A stretch of DNA of 64,000 bases from Plotosus lineatus (Eukaryota; Chordata; Actinopteri; Siluriformes; Plotosidae). The notes below the pieces were generated by a model that was not told where the DNA came from, did no database searches, and saw only the letters and a list, made by a program, of their open reading frames with translations. Shown here piece by piece: positions 54,263 through 64,000 of the stretch. Both the position numbers and the translations under genes were made by a program. The stretch's first letter is position 1, and each line of letters starts with the position of its first letter. The stretch is from contig CM045731.1 in assembly GCA_024760905.1 (NCBI GenBank), positions 52,449,501-52,513,500 on the forward strand, written 5' to 3'.

Positions 54263-54989
54263 GAACTGAGTAATTTGGTCCGCCACCTTAGATGATGTTA
54301 ACAAATCTCGCTGGTTTGCTGAAGTAGCATTTACAAAGTGGGATAGTTGTTGGCAATAAGTGACACCTTAAATTACAGACGCTCCCCAACTTACGTTTTT
54401 GTTTGGTTCCAGACAGCCGAATGTAAGTTGAAAAAAAAAACAAAAAAACCAACGCAAGTTGTTACTGTATGGTCCATGACGTATGACGTTCATACTGTAC
54501 TATACATCCATAAATACCATTACTGTATCTCATAAAACACCCCAAAATCAATCATTAGACACATAACTTTGTAAAATAATATCAAATATATCAAATAATA
54601 TCAACATTCATTTCAAATAAATTAAATTGAAGAAAAATAATAAATAGATACATTTTAATCAAATTAATAATGCGATTTTTCTGCTTGGAAATGGTTCCGA
54701 CGGTCAATGCTTACGATATGTGAGGCACTAAACACTGAAAGTAGTTGACTTGCTTGTGCTTGAGACAAAGCGCGGGTTATACGGACTTCTGGTCTTTCAA
54801 GTGAGCAAGGGCGCCGTTGAATACTCGTTTAGTACTCAGCCTGCACTGATGTGGATCACCAGCAGAGCGGAGAGTTTTCGTTCTTTCCTGGATTCGGGTT
54901 TTCATTTATTTTACAACTCTCTTTGCTTAACTGAGTATGCATGGTACATTGCGCTGATCCGAGCAGATAGTTAATTCAGTCTTGGGAAA

Positions 54990-55276
54990 ATTCCCGACCA
55001 AGTATTGAGTGCATAACTGAACATAATTATTTGAAGGTTGACTTTTTTTTGTATTAAAAACACTTTTTTAAATTGGCCGGATAAAATATGCTAATTTTTT
55101 GAGATAGGGATTTTTGGTTTTTCTTTACTTTTTTCTAAAATTATCAATATTAAAACAATAAAAGGCTTGAACTACTTCAGATGTGTGTAATGAATCTAAA
55201 ATATATGAAAGTCTAATGTGTATCAGTACATTACAGAAAATCATGAACTTTATCATAATATGCTAATTTTTTGAGG
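54990..55276 (+). mobile_element. Tc1 right-end fragment (+ orientation)
   Basis: Starts at the transposase stop region (CCAAGTATTGAGTGCATAAC) and runs through a full right inverted repeat to TTTTTTGAGGACTAG. The rest of that copy is absent. Followed by (TA)n at about 55290-55331. Confidence 0.85.
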
Positions 55277-55286
55277 ACTAGTGTAC

Positions 55287-55332
<46 letters not shown>

Positions 55333-55416
55333 CGTGTTACCCTTGTGTTAAGACATCGTCTCTGTGATCTTTGTGTTTACACTGTTTTGCGGACTTTTGT
55401 AACTCTAAGCAAATAT

Positions 55417-56672
55417 GGTTGGTCAGGAATCCTTTTGCAGAAATGACTGCTTCAATGTGGCGTGGCATGGAGGCAATCAGACTGTGGCACTGCTGAGGTG
55501 TTACGGAGGCCCCAAGATGCTTCGATAGTGGCCTTAAGCTCGTCCACAGTGTTGGGTCTGGTGTCGCTCAACTTTCTCTTCACAATATCCCACAACTTCT
55601 CTATGGGGTTCAGGTCAGGAGAGTTGGCAGGCCAATCGAACACAGTAATACCATGGTAAGTAAACCATTTACCAGTGGTTTTGGCACTGTGAGCAGGTGC
55701 CAGGTCGTGCTGAAAAATGAAAATCTTCATCTCCATAAAGCTTTTCAGCAGATGGAAGCATGAAGTGCTCCAAAATCTCCTGATAGCTAACTGCATTGAC
55801 CCTGCCCTTGATAAAACACAGTGGACCAACACCAGCAACTGACATGGCACCCCAGACCATCACTGACTGTGGGTACTTGACACTGGACTTGTTATTTTAG
55901 CATTTCCTTCTCCCTTCCGTCTTTCTCCAGACTCTGGCACCTTGATTTCCGAATGACATGCAAAATTTGCTTTCATCTGAAAAAAGTACTTTGGACCACT
56001 GAGCAACAGTCCAGTGCTGCTTCTCTGTAGCCCAGGTCAGGCGCTTCGGTCGCTGTTTCTGGTTCAAAAGTGGCTTGACCTGAGGAATGCGGCATCTGTA
56101 GCCCCGTCCACTGCTTCCACAGGTCCCCCAAGGTCTGGAATCAGCCCTTCTCCACAATCTTCCTCAGGGTCAGCGTTTTCTGCCATACTTTTTCCTTCCC
56201 ACAGACATCCCACTGAGGCGCCTTGATACAGCACTCTGGGAATAGCCTATTCGCTCAGAGATTTCTTTCTGTGTCTTACCCTCTTGCTTGAGGGTGTCAA
56301 TGATGGCCTTCTGGACAGCAGTCAGGTCGGCAGTCTTACCCATGATTGCGGTTTTGAGTAATGAACCAGGCTGGGAGTTTTTAAAAGCCTCAGGAATCTT
56401 TTGCAGGTATTTCGAGTTAATTGGTTGATTGAGATGATTAGGTTAATAGCTCGTTTAGAGTACCTTTTCATGATATGCAAATTTTTTGAGATAGGAATTT
56501 TGGGTTTTCATGAGCTGTATGCCAAAATCATCAGTATTAAAACAATAAAAGACCTGAAATATTTCAGTTGGTGTGCAATGAATCTAAAATATATGAAAGT
56601 TTCATTTTTATCAGTACATTAAAGAAAATAATGAAATTGATCACAATTTGCTAATTTTTTGAGAAGGACTTG
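55417..56672 (-). mobile_element. Tc1/mariner element, copy C (left arm missing)
   Basis: Minus-strand transposase followed by a complete right inverted repeat ending GAGAAGGACTTG before TATATA. The expected 3' arm beyond the transposase stop is missing; unique sequence and (TA)n precede it. Confidence 0.88.
55440..56343 (-). pseudogene. Tc1 transposase, frameshifted (copy C)
   Basis: Starts at ATG 56343 like copy B. Frames change near 56180 (deletion around GRKRC..RTLRK), near 55910 and near 55720. The linker helix residues between KQW and GYRC are missing, as in copy A. LFSDESKF and FQHDLAPAH are present; SPDLNPIEKLW keeps the catalytic Glu. Dead through frameshifts, though its catalytic Asp is better preserved than in copy A. 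Confidence 0.88.
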
Positions 56673-56715
<43 letters not shown>

Positions 56716-56724
56716 GGGTCAGTA

Positions 56725-56950
56725 GTGGTCTAGTGGTTAGGGCGCAGGATTGCTGATCCTACGGTTGGGGGTTCGAGTTTCCACAAGGTTTGCACTGTCC
56801 CTCCAGTGCAGCTAACTGATCATTCTGGTGGCACCGAGAGGTGGGACTTGCTGCTTGGGTAACAGCCTGTCCTCCATTACTCCCTACCCTGGCACTGCGC
56901 ACTGGAGAGTATCACCTGCCGAGATACCAGCCAGAGCGCAGCCATAATTT
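56725..56950 (+). mobile_element. SINE family B variant
   Basis: Head GTAGTGGTCTAGTGGTTAGG with GGTTGGGGGTTCGAGTTTCC, then CAGTGCAGCTAACTGATC and a different body (CACTGGAGAGTATCACCTGC). The L2-like tail is absent; (TA)n at 56985-57041 follows. Confidence 0.6.
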
Positions 56951-56984
56951 ATCGGGACTTATGGAGGCCTACTACTATATATAA

Positions 56985-57045
<61 letters not shown>

Positions 57046-57079
57046 TAAAACTTAACTGGGAAGAAGGCGGGGCACGTTC

Positions 57080-58857
57080 AGTCTGTCCTCCGGCATCCTC
57101 TCACTCTCTAAGACCTTGTTGAACGTTCTTGTCAGAAACTCTACTGCTACCATTCCTAGGCACTTTCATACCTCCACAGGTATGTCATCAGGACCAACTG
57201 CCTTTCCACTCTTCCCCCTTACTAATCTTTGCTACTTTCTGGTTCTCAAAGGTTACCCCTTCTACTTTTTTTCTCTCTCATTTTCCTCATTTATCAGCTC
57301 TTCAAAGTACTCTTTCCATCTTCCCAGCACATTTCTATCAGTAAATACATTTCTGTCTCTGTCATTAATCACTCTAACTTGCTGCACGTCCTTCCCATCT
57401 CTATTTCTCTGCTGTGCCAACCTGTATAAATCATTTTTTCCCTCCTTACTGTCTAACCTAGCATACAAGTCATCATACGCCCTCTGTTTGGCCTTTGACA
57501 CTGCTACCTTCGCCTTACACTGCATCTCTTTGTACTCCTGTTTACTCTTTCAGTCCTCTCAATGTCCCATTTCTTCTTAGCTAACCGCTTCCTTTGTAAA
57601 CACTCCTGCACTTCCTCATTCCACCAAGTCTCCTTATCTACTTTCCTTCCAAAGAACACACCAAGTGCTCTCCTACCTGTCTCCCTCATCACATTAGCTG
57701 GCGTTGTCCAGTCATCTGGAAGCACCCAACCACCCAAAGCCTGTTTCAACTCCTTCTCGAAGACAACACAACACTCATCCCTTTTCACCTTCCATCACTT
57801 TGTCTTCTGCTCTGCCTTTGCCTTCTTCACCTTCCTTACCATCAGCACCATCCTGCACACCACCATCCTATGCTGACTGGCAACATTCTCACCCACTACT
57901 ACTTTGCAGTCACTGACTTCCTTCAAATTACATCGCCTACACAAGATGTAGTCTACCTGTGTGCTCCTACCTACGCTTTTATAAGTCACCCTATGCTCCT
58001 GTCTCTTCTGGAAGAAAGTATTCACCACAGCCATTTCCATCCTTTTTGCAAAATCGATCAACATCTGTCCATCTGTGTTCCTGTCCTGGATACCAAACCT
58101 GCCCATCACTTCCTCGTCCCCTTTGTTGCCTGCACCAACATGTCCATTGAAGTCTGCAGCAATGACCACTCTTTCACCTCTGGGGGTACTCTGCATCATT
58201 TCATCTAACTCACTCCAGAATTTCTCCTTCTCTTCTAGCTCACATCCTGCCTGTGGGGCATAAGCACGAACAACATTGAACATCATGCCTTCAATTTCTA
58301 ACTTGAGACTCATCACTCTGACACTCTTGTCACTTCAAGAACATTCCTGATTAGCCTCTTCAAGATGACTCCAGCTTCATTTCTCTTCCCATCCACACCA
58401 TGAAAAAACAGCTTAAACAGTGCACCTAAGCTTCTAGCCTTGCTTCCTTTCCACCTGGTCTCCTAAACACACAGTATGTCGACCTTCCTCCTCTGCATCA
58501 TGTCAGCCAGCTCTCTAGCTTTTCCTGTCATAGTTCCAAAATTCAAAGTCTCTACTCTCAGTCCTAGACTCATGCCTTTCCTCTTCTCTCTCTCTTTATG
58601 GACACGCCTCCTGTCTCTCCTTCTTCGAACAACAGTGGCCCAGTTTCCTCTAGCATCCTGCTGGTTAACAGCACTGATGGCGGTCGTTGTTAACCTGGGC
58701 CTTGACCGATTTGGTTTGGAAGTCACATTGATGATCCGCATAGTAGATTTGGTACAGGCTTTATGTCGGATTCCCTTCCTGACGCAACCCTCTGCATTTA
58801 TCCGGGCTTGGGACCGGCGTGAGAAAGAACACTGGCTTTTGCCACCTCTTGGCTGCG
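57080..58857 (-). mobile_element. RTE LINE, copy 5 (5' complete, 3' truncated)
   Basis: Minus strand from a 5' end near 58857 (TTGGCTGC boundary as in copies 1 and 2) through the 5' UTR (GGAAGGGAATCCGACATAAAG), endonuclease and linker to the first part of RT, where it stops at about 57080 beside (TA)n. The missing 3' half is unusual for a LINE. Confidence 0.85.
57110..58741 (-). pseudogene. RTE endonuclease and linker, frameshifted (copy 5)
   Basis: Pieces: GTLNFGTM-like ...LRVETLNFGTMTGKAREL (58741-58463), VVIAADFNGHVGAGNKGDEE (catalytic Asp/Asn, in 57795-58316), linker KETWWNEEVQECLQRKRLAK (57504-57788) and LYRLAQQRNRDGKDVQQVRV (57262-57525). Frames differ between pieces. The VQETRWKG segment is damaged near 58455 (a stop replaces Gln). 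Confidence 0.82.
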
Positions 58858-58972
58858 TTCTAGTACGGCAAAAAAAGCATGTTCCCTGGGGTCACACGCG
58901 CCCCCCTGGCATCGCACCTGAGAACCACTGGACTACACATATGGCAGGTTCAAATGGCCTTGAAGTTAAATA

Positions 58973-59478
58973 CAGGGATACCTCGCTAATTCGCGCTTCA
59001 ATTCATGCGGCTTCAGTGCATCGCGTTTTTTTTTTGTTTTTGTTTTTTTTAATAATATATTTATCAAATTTAAAAAATAAGGAAATTAAGGAAGAAGGGG
59101 GTATTACGTAAAATTAAGCCACAAAAACAAGGCCAACTATGCAAAAAAAAAAAAAACTTAAACCAACACAAAACAAAAAACCAAACAAAATCTCCCATCA
59201 AAAGTAGTTACATTGTTGTGCGGTGCGCATCCACATCTGCATGCGTGCACGCGCCTGTATGTGTGTGTATTTATATTTTATTTACATCTTATGCATTATT
59301 TTTTAATGTTTAATTGTTATTATCAGCAGTTACAGCATTGAATATGTATTTATTGATATTATATACACATATACATGTACATATACGTCAGTCTGGGGCA
59401 GCTAATTCTACTTTGCGGATTTTGATGGTCGCGTGGGGATCCCGGTCCCAATTACCCACGGAAAGTGAGGGATCTATG
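58973..59478. mobile_element. MITE, uninterrupted sister of 52270-53508
   Basis: Starts CAGGGATACCTCGCTAATTCG after TA and ends GTGAGGGATCTATG before TA. Shares GCGCATCCACATCTGCATGC-like and ATATGTATTTATTGATATTA segments with the interrupted copy. Confidence 0.75.
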
Positions 59479-62400
59479 TACTTCTCAGGAATATATTTTT
59501 ATGGTATTTGGCAGAAAAATCATCTTTCAAACAATTTAAAGTAAAGGTGAATCGGTCCTTTTGCTAGTGCTGACAGTCATAAGTATCAAGAGTCTTTGAT
59601 AGTTCCAGGAACTGCATTCAAATTAGTGCTAAATAGATATCCATTGTGTTGGTCAAGCTTCTTTGTAGCACCTGGAATACAGTCCTGATGCTTGCTTTTT
59701 TCACAATGTTAAGGGGTTTAAAGTACTGGGAGCTGAACAATATCATTGAGTAGGGGGTGAGTTGTGCTTTCTTGGATTTGTTGACAAGTATGAAGGTAAC
59801 TAGTGAAGGGAGATGCAGAGGTGGGCGGATATGGGTGAACTTAGGAAGCCTAAAACTAGTCAGTCTTGTGGTTCAATATCAGTTACAAGCATTTAACATG
59901 CCGTGGCCAGGAAGACTACCAGGCGGCTAATCTTAGCCAGCAACTTGTCAAGTCTCCTTGAAAAGAAGGATTCTCAAGCCTCTGTCTCATATTTATGGCA
60001 TTTGGCAGATGCTTTCATTTAGCACAACTTACAATTATTCTTTTTATACAACTGAGCAACAGTTAAGGGCTTTGCTTAAGGGCCTAATAGTGGTGGCATT
60101 AAATCGCGTTAGTGAGGGCAGACAATTTTTTTGCCTTTCAGGGGTCAATTGGCATCATTCCACAAGTGTTCCGCACATTTACATCAGAAGCTCCAAGACC
60201 CTGGGAGGTACCTTGAGGAATTGGCAGGGTGTGGTTTTGATTCACGGAAAGCTTGGTCATGATGAAAATTATTGCAGGTCAAGTGCCAAATCAATTTATC
60301 TATTACAATTATGAAGGCATAAACAAGGCATAAACGGCTTGCTGGATATTACCTTAGATATCTGTGGAGGTAAAAATGTACATGGGGCAGCAACTGCCAC
60401 ATATGAATCACAGTTATTGCAGATAGACATGACGGATTGAGGTATGTGTTACAGATGCTCACATTATGTGTCAAGTCATGTAAAAGACATGTACTTTAGT
60501 ATGTTGCGCATAAAAGTGTCATAAGTGCGACAGCTGGAACGATAGAGGCTTCACAATGTAGACTTCATGCCTGTTTCTTTTAATAAGACCTGCTTGAACC
60601 ATAAAGTCCTAACAAAACATCCTTGTTTTGCTAGAACATTCTACTCATGCTCTGGTCCTAATAATCTCATAAAGTCTTGCGATCTTGATGTAAAAATAGG
60701 CAATAAACAGAGAACAGCTTTCTTTTCTCTTCACCTAAACTCTCCACTCCTGTGTTGGTTTAATCTTACTGATGGACAGCAAAACAAATGATGGAAAGGC
60801 AGAGACATCAACAAGAAAATATGAAGTGGAGGAAGGTTGAAAAAAATTACTAAAAAAACAATGAAAAGGTAAAATCCAGACAAAAAGCCCACTGTACTGT
60901 GTAGCTAGTAAATATTTGTGAGGTTGTCATGGGACCTGTTCCTGGCTCAGGATCCTGTTTAAACAATCTCTATCTCTATATGGGAGGGTGATGGAGACAG
61001 TGTAACATTAGGACTCCAGTGTGGGCCCCTGTCAAAACTCTACACCACAAACACACAAAACATCACAACCAGTGTGGAAGAACAACAAGGCTAAAAATAG
61101 ATAGGGGACATAGGTACGTTGTCCCGGCCTGCTGGAACACTTTCGGGACTTTTGGCACCTGACCTGGCAGGAAACAACACACCAGAAAACAAAGATGCTT
61201 TTCCTCTTACTTCAGAGATTTTCTATGAGCCTTGTCTGTAAAAGATGAGCGGCGATATCTCCACAGGGATGCTGCTTCTTCCGCAAAACAAATTGAGGCA
61301 GAGCAAATGATACAAAGAATTGGTTATGCCATTAGTAGATTCCTCAGTTCAACTCCTGTAATAGCCACGCAGGGACATTATTGTATTTGTCTCAGCAACA
61401 GTTTAATGGTATGACATCTAGCCAACATCGCCAAACCATAATATCAAAATCAATCAGATTGTCCATTGAACAAACCAACAAACAAACAAACAAAAAACAC
61501 AGCTGGAATAAAATCTACTCTGGGTCCTGGGTATTGGACCTCACATGGCTCTAGCTTCAGGTACGATCATTCAAAAGCCAATGAGTCACAGATAGGGGCT
61601 TCATATAGATTGCAGTGCCTTAATGACCCATGACAGCCCCTCACCTGGCCCGCTGCAAGGGTCTTGCCAAAGCTCATTCAGGAGATGTGCACTATAAACA
61701 TGGCACTCCTTTTGGTCTTGATAAGACAAACAGCAGTGGTCTGATGGATACGATAAGGAGAGGTTTTCTTCAAAACATAAGGAAGAATAATACTGGAGGT
61801 GCACGGATGATGCGATAAGTCAAGTGCAGGCATGATGGCGAAATTTACATTAGAGCATGGCTGGAATTTTGTTAGTTAGATCAATGCAAACAGTGCTGCC
61901 AGAATGTCTACAACTGATCAGAGTAAGAGACATCACAAAAATGGTTCTGCACATGGATTGGGATTTCGGATTGGTGACATACTACAAGTTTAGCCCTTCT
62001 GAGTGACCAAGTCCTTTGGCTACCACCACTGCAGTCGACAAAAATCTCATGACCACCTTGCCTTCATCGTACTCAAAGTGCAAAGGTATTGAAGCATGAC
62101 CAAGGAAATGAATTTTGGGTCTGCAGGTAGTTCTCTCAGATGCAAGTCTGCAGAGTTCTGAGTCCGACGATGCTGTATTTCTTCAGTGATCACACTACAT
62201 CTTATATCAGTATCACAGCCCCAATCCACACATAGCTGACCGCAGACACAGAGCCCACAGATCCTGAGACACTTCTTGGCCACACTCAAAAAGCCCTCAA
62301 AAAGCATTCCAGTTACAAGCAGGGGCGAGAAGAAACTGGCACACAAAAGAATTGATTTCATCCTCATTGATCAAGTGTTCACACAAAATCAACACAGTGG

Positions 62401-62640
62401 TGAAGTTGGCCATCCATTTGTCACTGAGTGGGAGAGTACATCATTGTCTTTCAAGGGGAAAAAAATCAAAAAGGCAGAGAGAACACAAAGACCAACAGGC
62501 AAACACAGACATACATGCAGACACAAACATGTATGCAAGCAGAAACACAGACATATGTACACACAGACAAACACACAAACATAAAAACACAGACAAACAA
62601 AAAACAGAAACAAAAAATACTAACAAATAGAGCTGGGTAT
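59479..62640. other. Unrecognised region
   Basis: About 3.1 kb with no convincing exon. 59985-60115 is a SINE-like repeat (TATGGCATTTGGCAGATGCT; TTGCTTAAGGGCCTAATAG). 62480-62625 is low-complexity CACAGACA/AACA. Minus-strand 62047-62367 is open (107 codons) and starts with a hydrophobic, signal-like segment (MKSILLCASFFSPLLVTG), but I find no family and the frame closes soon after. Confidence 0.5.
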
Positions 62641-62689
62641 TGCCTAAATTTTTTTGTATTGCGATGTATTGGGATTTCTAGCATGTCTT

Positions 62690-63031
62690 CCTTCTTTTCC
62701 TTTCGGCTGTTCCCTTCAGGGGTCGCCATAGCAAATGATCCGCCTCCATCTCTCCCTATCCTCTGCGTCTTCTACTCTTACTCCAACGACATTCATGTCC
62801 GCCTTCACCACATCCATAAATCTCTTTGGTCTTCCGCCTGGTAGTTCCAACCTCAGCATCCTACTACCAATATACTCACTATCCCTCCTCTGTACATGTC
62901 CAAATCATCTCAATCTAGCCTCTCTGACTTTGTCTCCAAAACATCTAACATGTGCTGTCCCTCTGATGTACTCATTTCTGATCCTATGCATCCTCGTTAC
63001 TCCCAAAGAGAACCTCAACATTTTGATCTCT
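62690..63031 (-). mobile_element. RTE LINE, copy 6 (5' truncated)
   Basis: Minus strand: intact 3' end (CCCCTGAAGGGAACAGCCG) and C-terminal coding up to MKMLRF-like residues, truncated at about 63031. Confidence 0.85.
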
Positions 63032-63099
63032 GATAATTATTATTTTATATAAATCAATAAATTTTATATAAATAAATTATATTTACAATATAAACAATC

Positions 63100-63180
63100 T
63101 ATGACCCCCTCCTTCCCGGTCCGCGGTAAAATTGTCAAGCGTTGACCGGTCCGCGCTGATAAAAAGGTTGGGGACCCCTG
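63100..63180. mobile_element. hAT-type terminal fragment
   Basis: CCGGTCCGCGG appears near 63116 and again in near form near 63147, followed by AAAAAGGTTGGGGACCCCTG, a common hAT right terminus. No left end found. Confidence 0.55.
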
Positions 63181-63184
63181 GCAT

Positions 63185-63405
63185 ATACAACCATTCACTG
63201 TCAAACTCACACCTAGGTACAATTTGGAAAAGCCAATTAGTATATTGTGCAGGTCTTTGGACTGTGGGACGAAACTGGAGTACCCGGAGGAAATCCACAC
63301 AAGGACACGAAAAACATGCCAACTCCCTCCCTGGGCATAGGACTTAAACTCCAGGACCTTTTTGCTGTGAGGTGGACAAGCTGACCACTACACCATCATC
63401 CTGCC
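63185..63405 (-). mobile_element. SINE family A
   Basis: Minus strand: body (TTTGGACTGTGGGACGAAAC; GAGTACCCGGAGGAAATCC) and head (CTCCAGGACCTTTTTGCTG; GACCACTACACCATC). Confidence 0.7.
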
Positions 63406-63449
63406 CCACAGATAACACTGTCGTCATATCTATTGAGTATTCATCTATT

Positions 63450-64000
63450 GATGTACTCATTCCTGATCCTATCCATCCTCGTTACTCCCAAAGAGAACCT
63501 CAACATTTTCATCTCTGCTACCTCCAACTCTGACTCCTGTCTTTTCCCCAGGGCCACTGTTTCTAAACCATACAACATCGCTGGCCTCATCACCGTCTTG
63601 TACACTTGTCCCTTCATTCTTGCCGATACTCTCCTATCACACATCACACCGGACACTTTTCTCCATCCATTCCAACCTGCCTGCACGCGCTTCTTCACCT
63701 CTTTTCCACACTCTCCATTGCGCTGGATTGTTGAGCCTAAGTACTTAAAATCCTCCACCTTCTTTATCTCTGCCCCCTGTAACCTCACCATTCCTCTTGG
63801 GTTCTTGTCGTTCACACACATGTATTCTGTCTTACTAAGACTAACCATCATTCCCCTCCTTTCCAGGGCATACCTCCACCTCTCTAGATTTTCCTCCACT
63901 TGTTCTCTGCTCTCACTACAGATCACAATGTCATCTGCAAACATCATAGTCCATGGAGATTCATGTCTCACCTCGTCTGTCAGCCTGTCCATCACCATAG
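63450..64000 (-). pseudogene. RTE LINE copy 7, RT region (runs off the window)
   Basis: An open minus-strand frame from the window edge, VMDRLTDEVRHESPWTMMFA with FADD intact, through MCVNDKNPRG to VTRMDRIRNEYI, where it is cut at about 63450. The last 65 bases repeat sequence also found at the truncated end of copy 6. Whether the rest is complete lies beyond 64000. Confidence 0.8.

Larger units (their letters stand above)
53818..58930 (-). mobile_element. hAT element with perfect 8-bp duplication, enlarged by insertions
   Basis: Left end CAGTGCTTCTTAATAATTTTC, right end the inverse of CAGTGGTTCTCAGGTGCGAT. Both flanks are GACTACAC (53810-53817, 58931-58938), the exact 8-base duplication expected of hAT. 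Its own remnants are near the two ends; the interior was later filled by Tc1 fragments, a SINE and an RTE LINE. Confidence 0.8.

Noticed and set aside
61601..61804. Minus-strand frame with DPCSGPGEGLSW, faintly like neutral sphingomyelinases
   Set aside because: Only a few residues agree, and the neighbouring expected motifs are absent on that strand.
62276..62460. + strand frame with KRIDFILID, recalling endonuclease/sphingomyelinase-type motifs
   Set aside because: A single short motif with no upstream catalytic residues, and the frame runs into low-complexity repeats.
51516..64000. Further upstream spryd3 exons
   Set aside because: I looked on the minus strand for the preceding SPRY segment (around the VAYHA-type ending) and found no match, so they are taken to lie beyond the window.

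Overview
This is vertebrate nuclear DNA, almost certainly from a teleost fish. It has long introns with GT-AG junctions, two recognisable vertebrate genes, Tc1/mariner copies of a family common in fish, RTE-clade LINEs, hAT and pogo/Tigger DNA transposons, tRNA-derived SINEs and abundant (CA)n/(TA)n microsatellites. There are no bacterial-style operons, CRISPR arrays or ribosome binding sites. A SINE-like repeat containing TTTGGCAGATGCTTT hints at an ostariophysan or related teleost; that is inference only.

Host genes. (1) lima1 (EPLIN, an actin cross-linking LIM protein) lies on the + strand. I could assemble ten coding exons (16542-38642) with consistent splice phases into a 583-residue protein with one LIM domain. 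A non-coding first exon is proposed near 13.32-13.45 kb, below a cluster of transcription-factor-like sites. (2) The last three coding exons of spryd3 (SPRY domain protein 3) lie on the - strand (51516 down to 48167); its 5' exons must lie beyond 64 kb. The two genes converge.

Layout. 0-13 kb: intergenic, with a Tc1 copy (3.5-5.0 kb), two RTE LINEs fused head to tail on the - strand (5.5-11.6 kb) and a SINE built from RTE ends (12.5 kb). 13-38.6 kb: lima1, its introns loaded with SINEs, Tigger-type elements (20.5, 24.8, 32.8 kb) and a three-level hAT nest (27.5-29.4 kb). 38.6-48 kb: 3' UTR, a decayed transposase, a Tc1 copy with one premature stop (41.7-43.3 kb) and an RTE fragment (45.5-46.7 kb). 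48-64 kb: spryd3 exons, a Tigger carrying an RTE insertion (49.8-51.3 kb), a nested MITE (52.3-53.5 kb), and a hAT element with a perfect 8-bp target duplication that has grown to 5.1 kb by later insertions (53.8-58.9 kb). About 59.5-62.6 kb is mostly unrecognised.

I found no convincing new gene system. The most informative content is the mobile-element archaeology: several nested insertions can be ordered in time because target duplications or uninterrupted paralogues are visible in the same window. All calls rest on reading the sequence; family names come from motif recognition, not searches.
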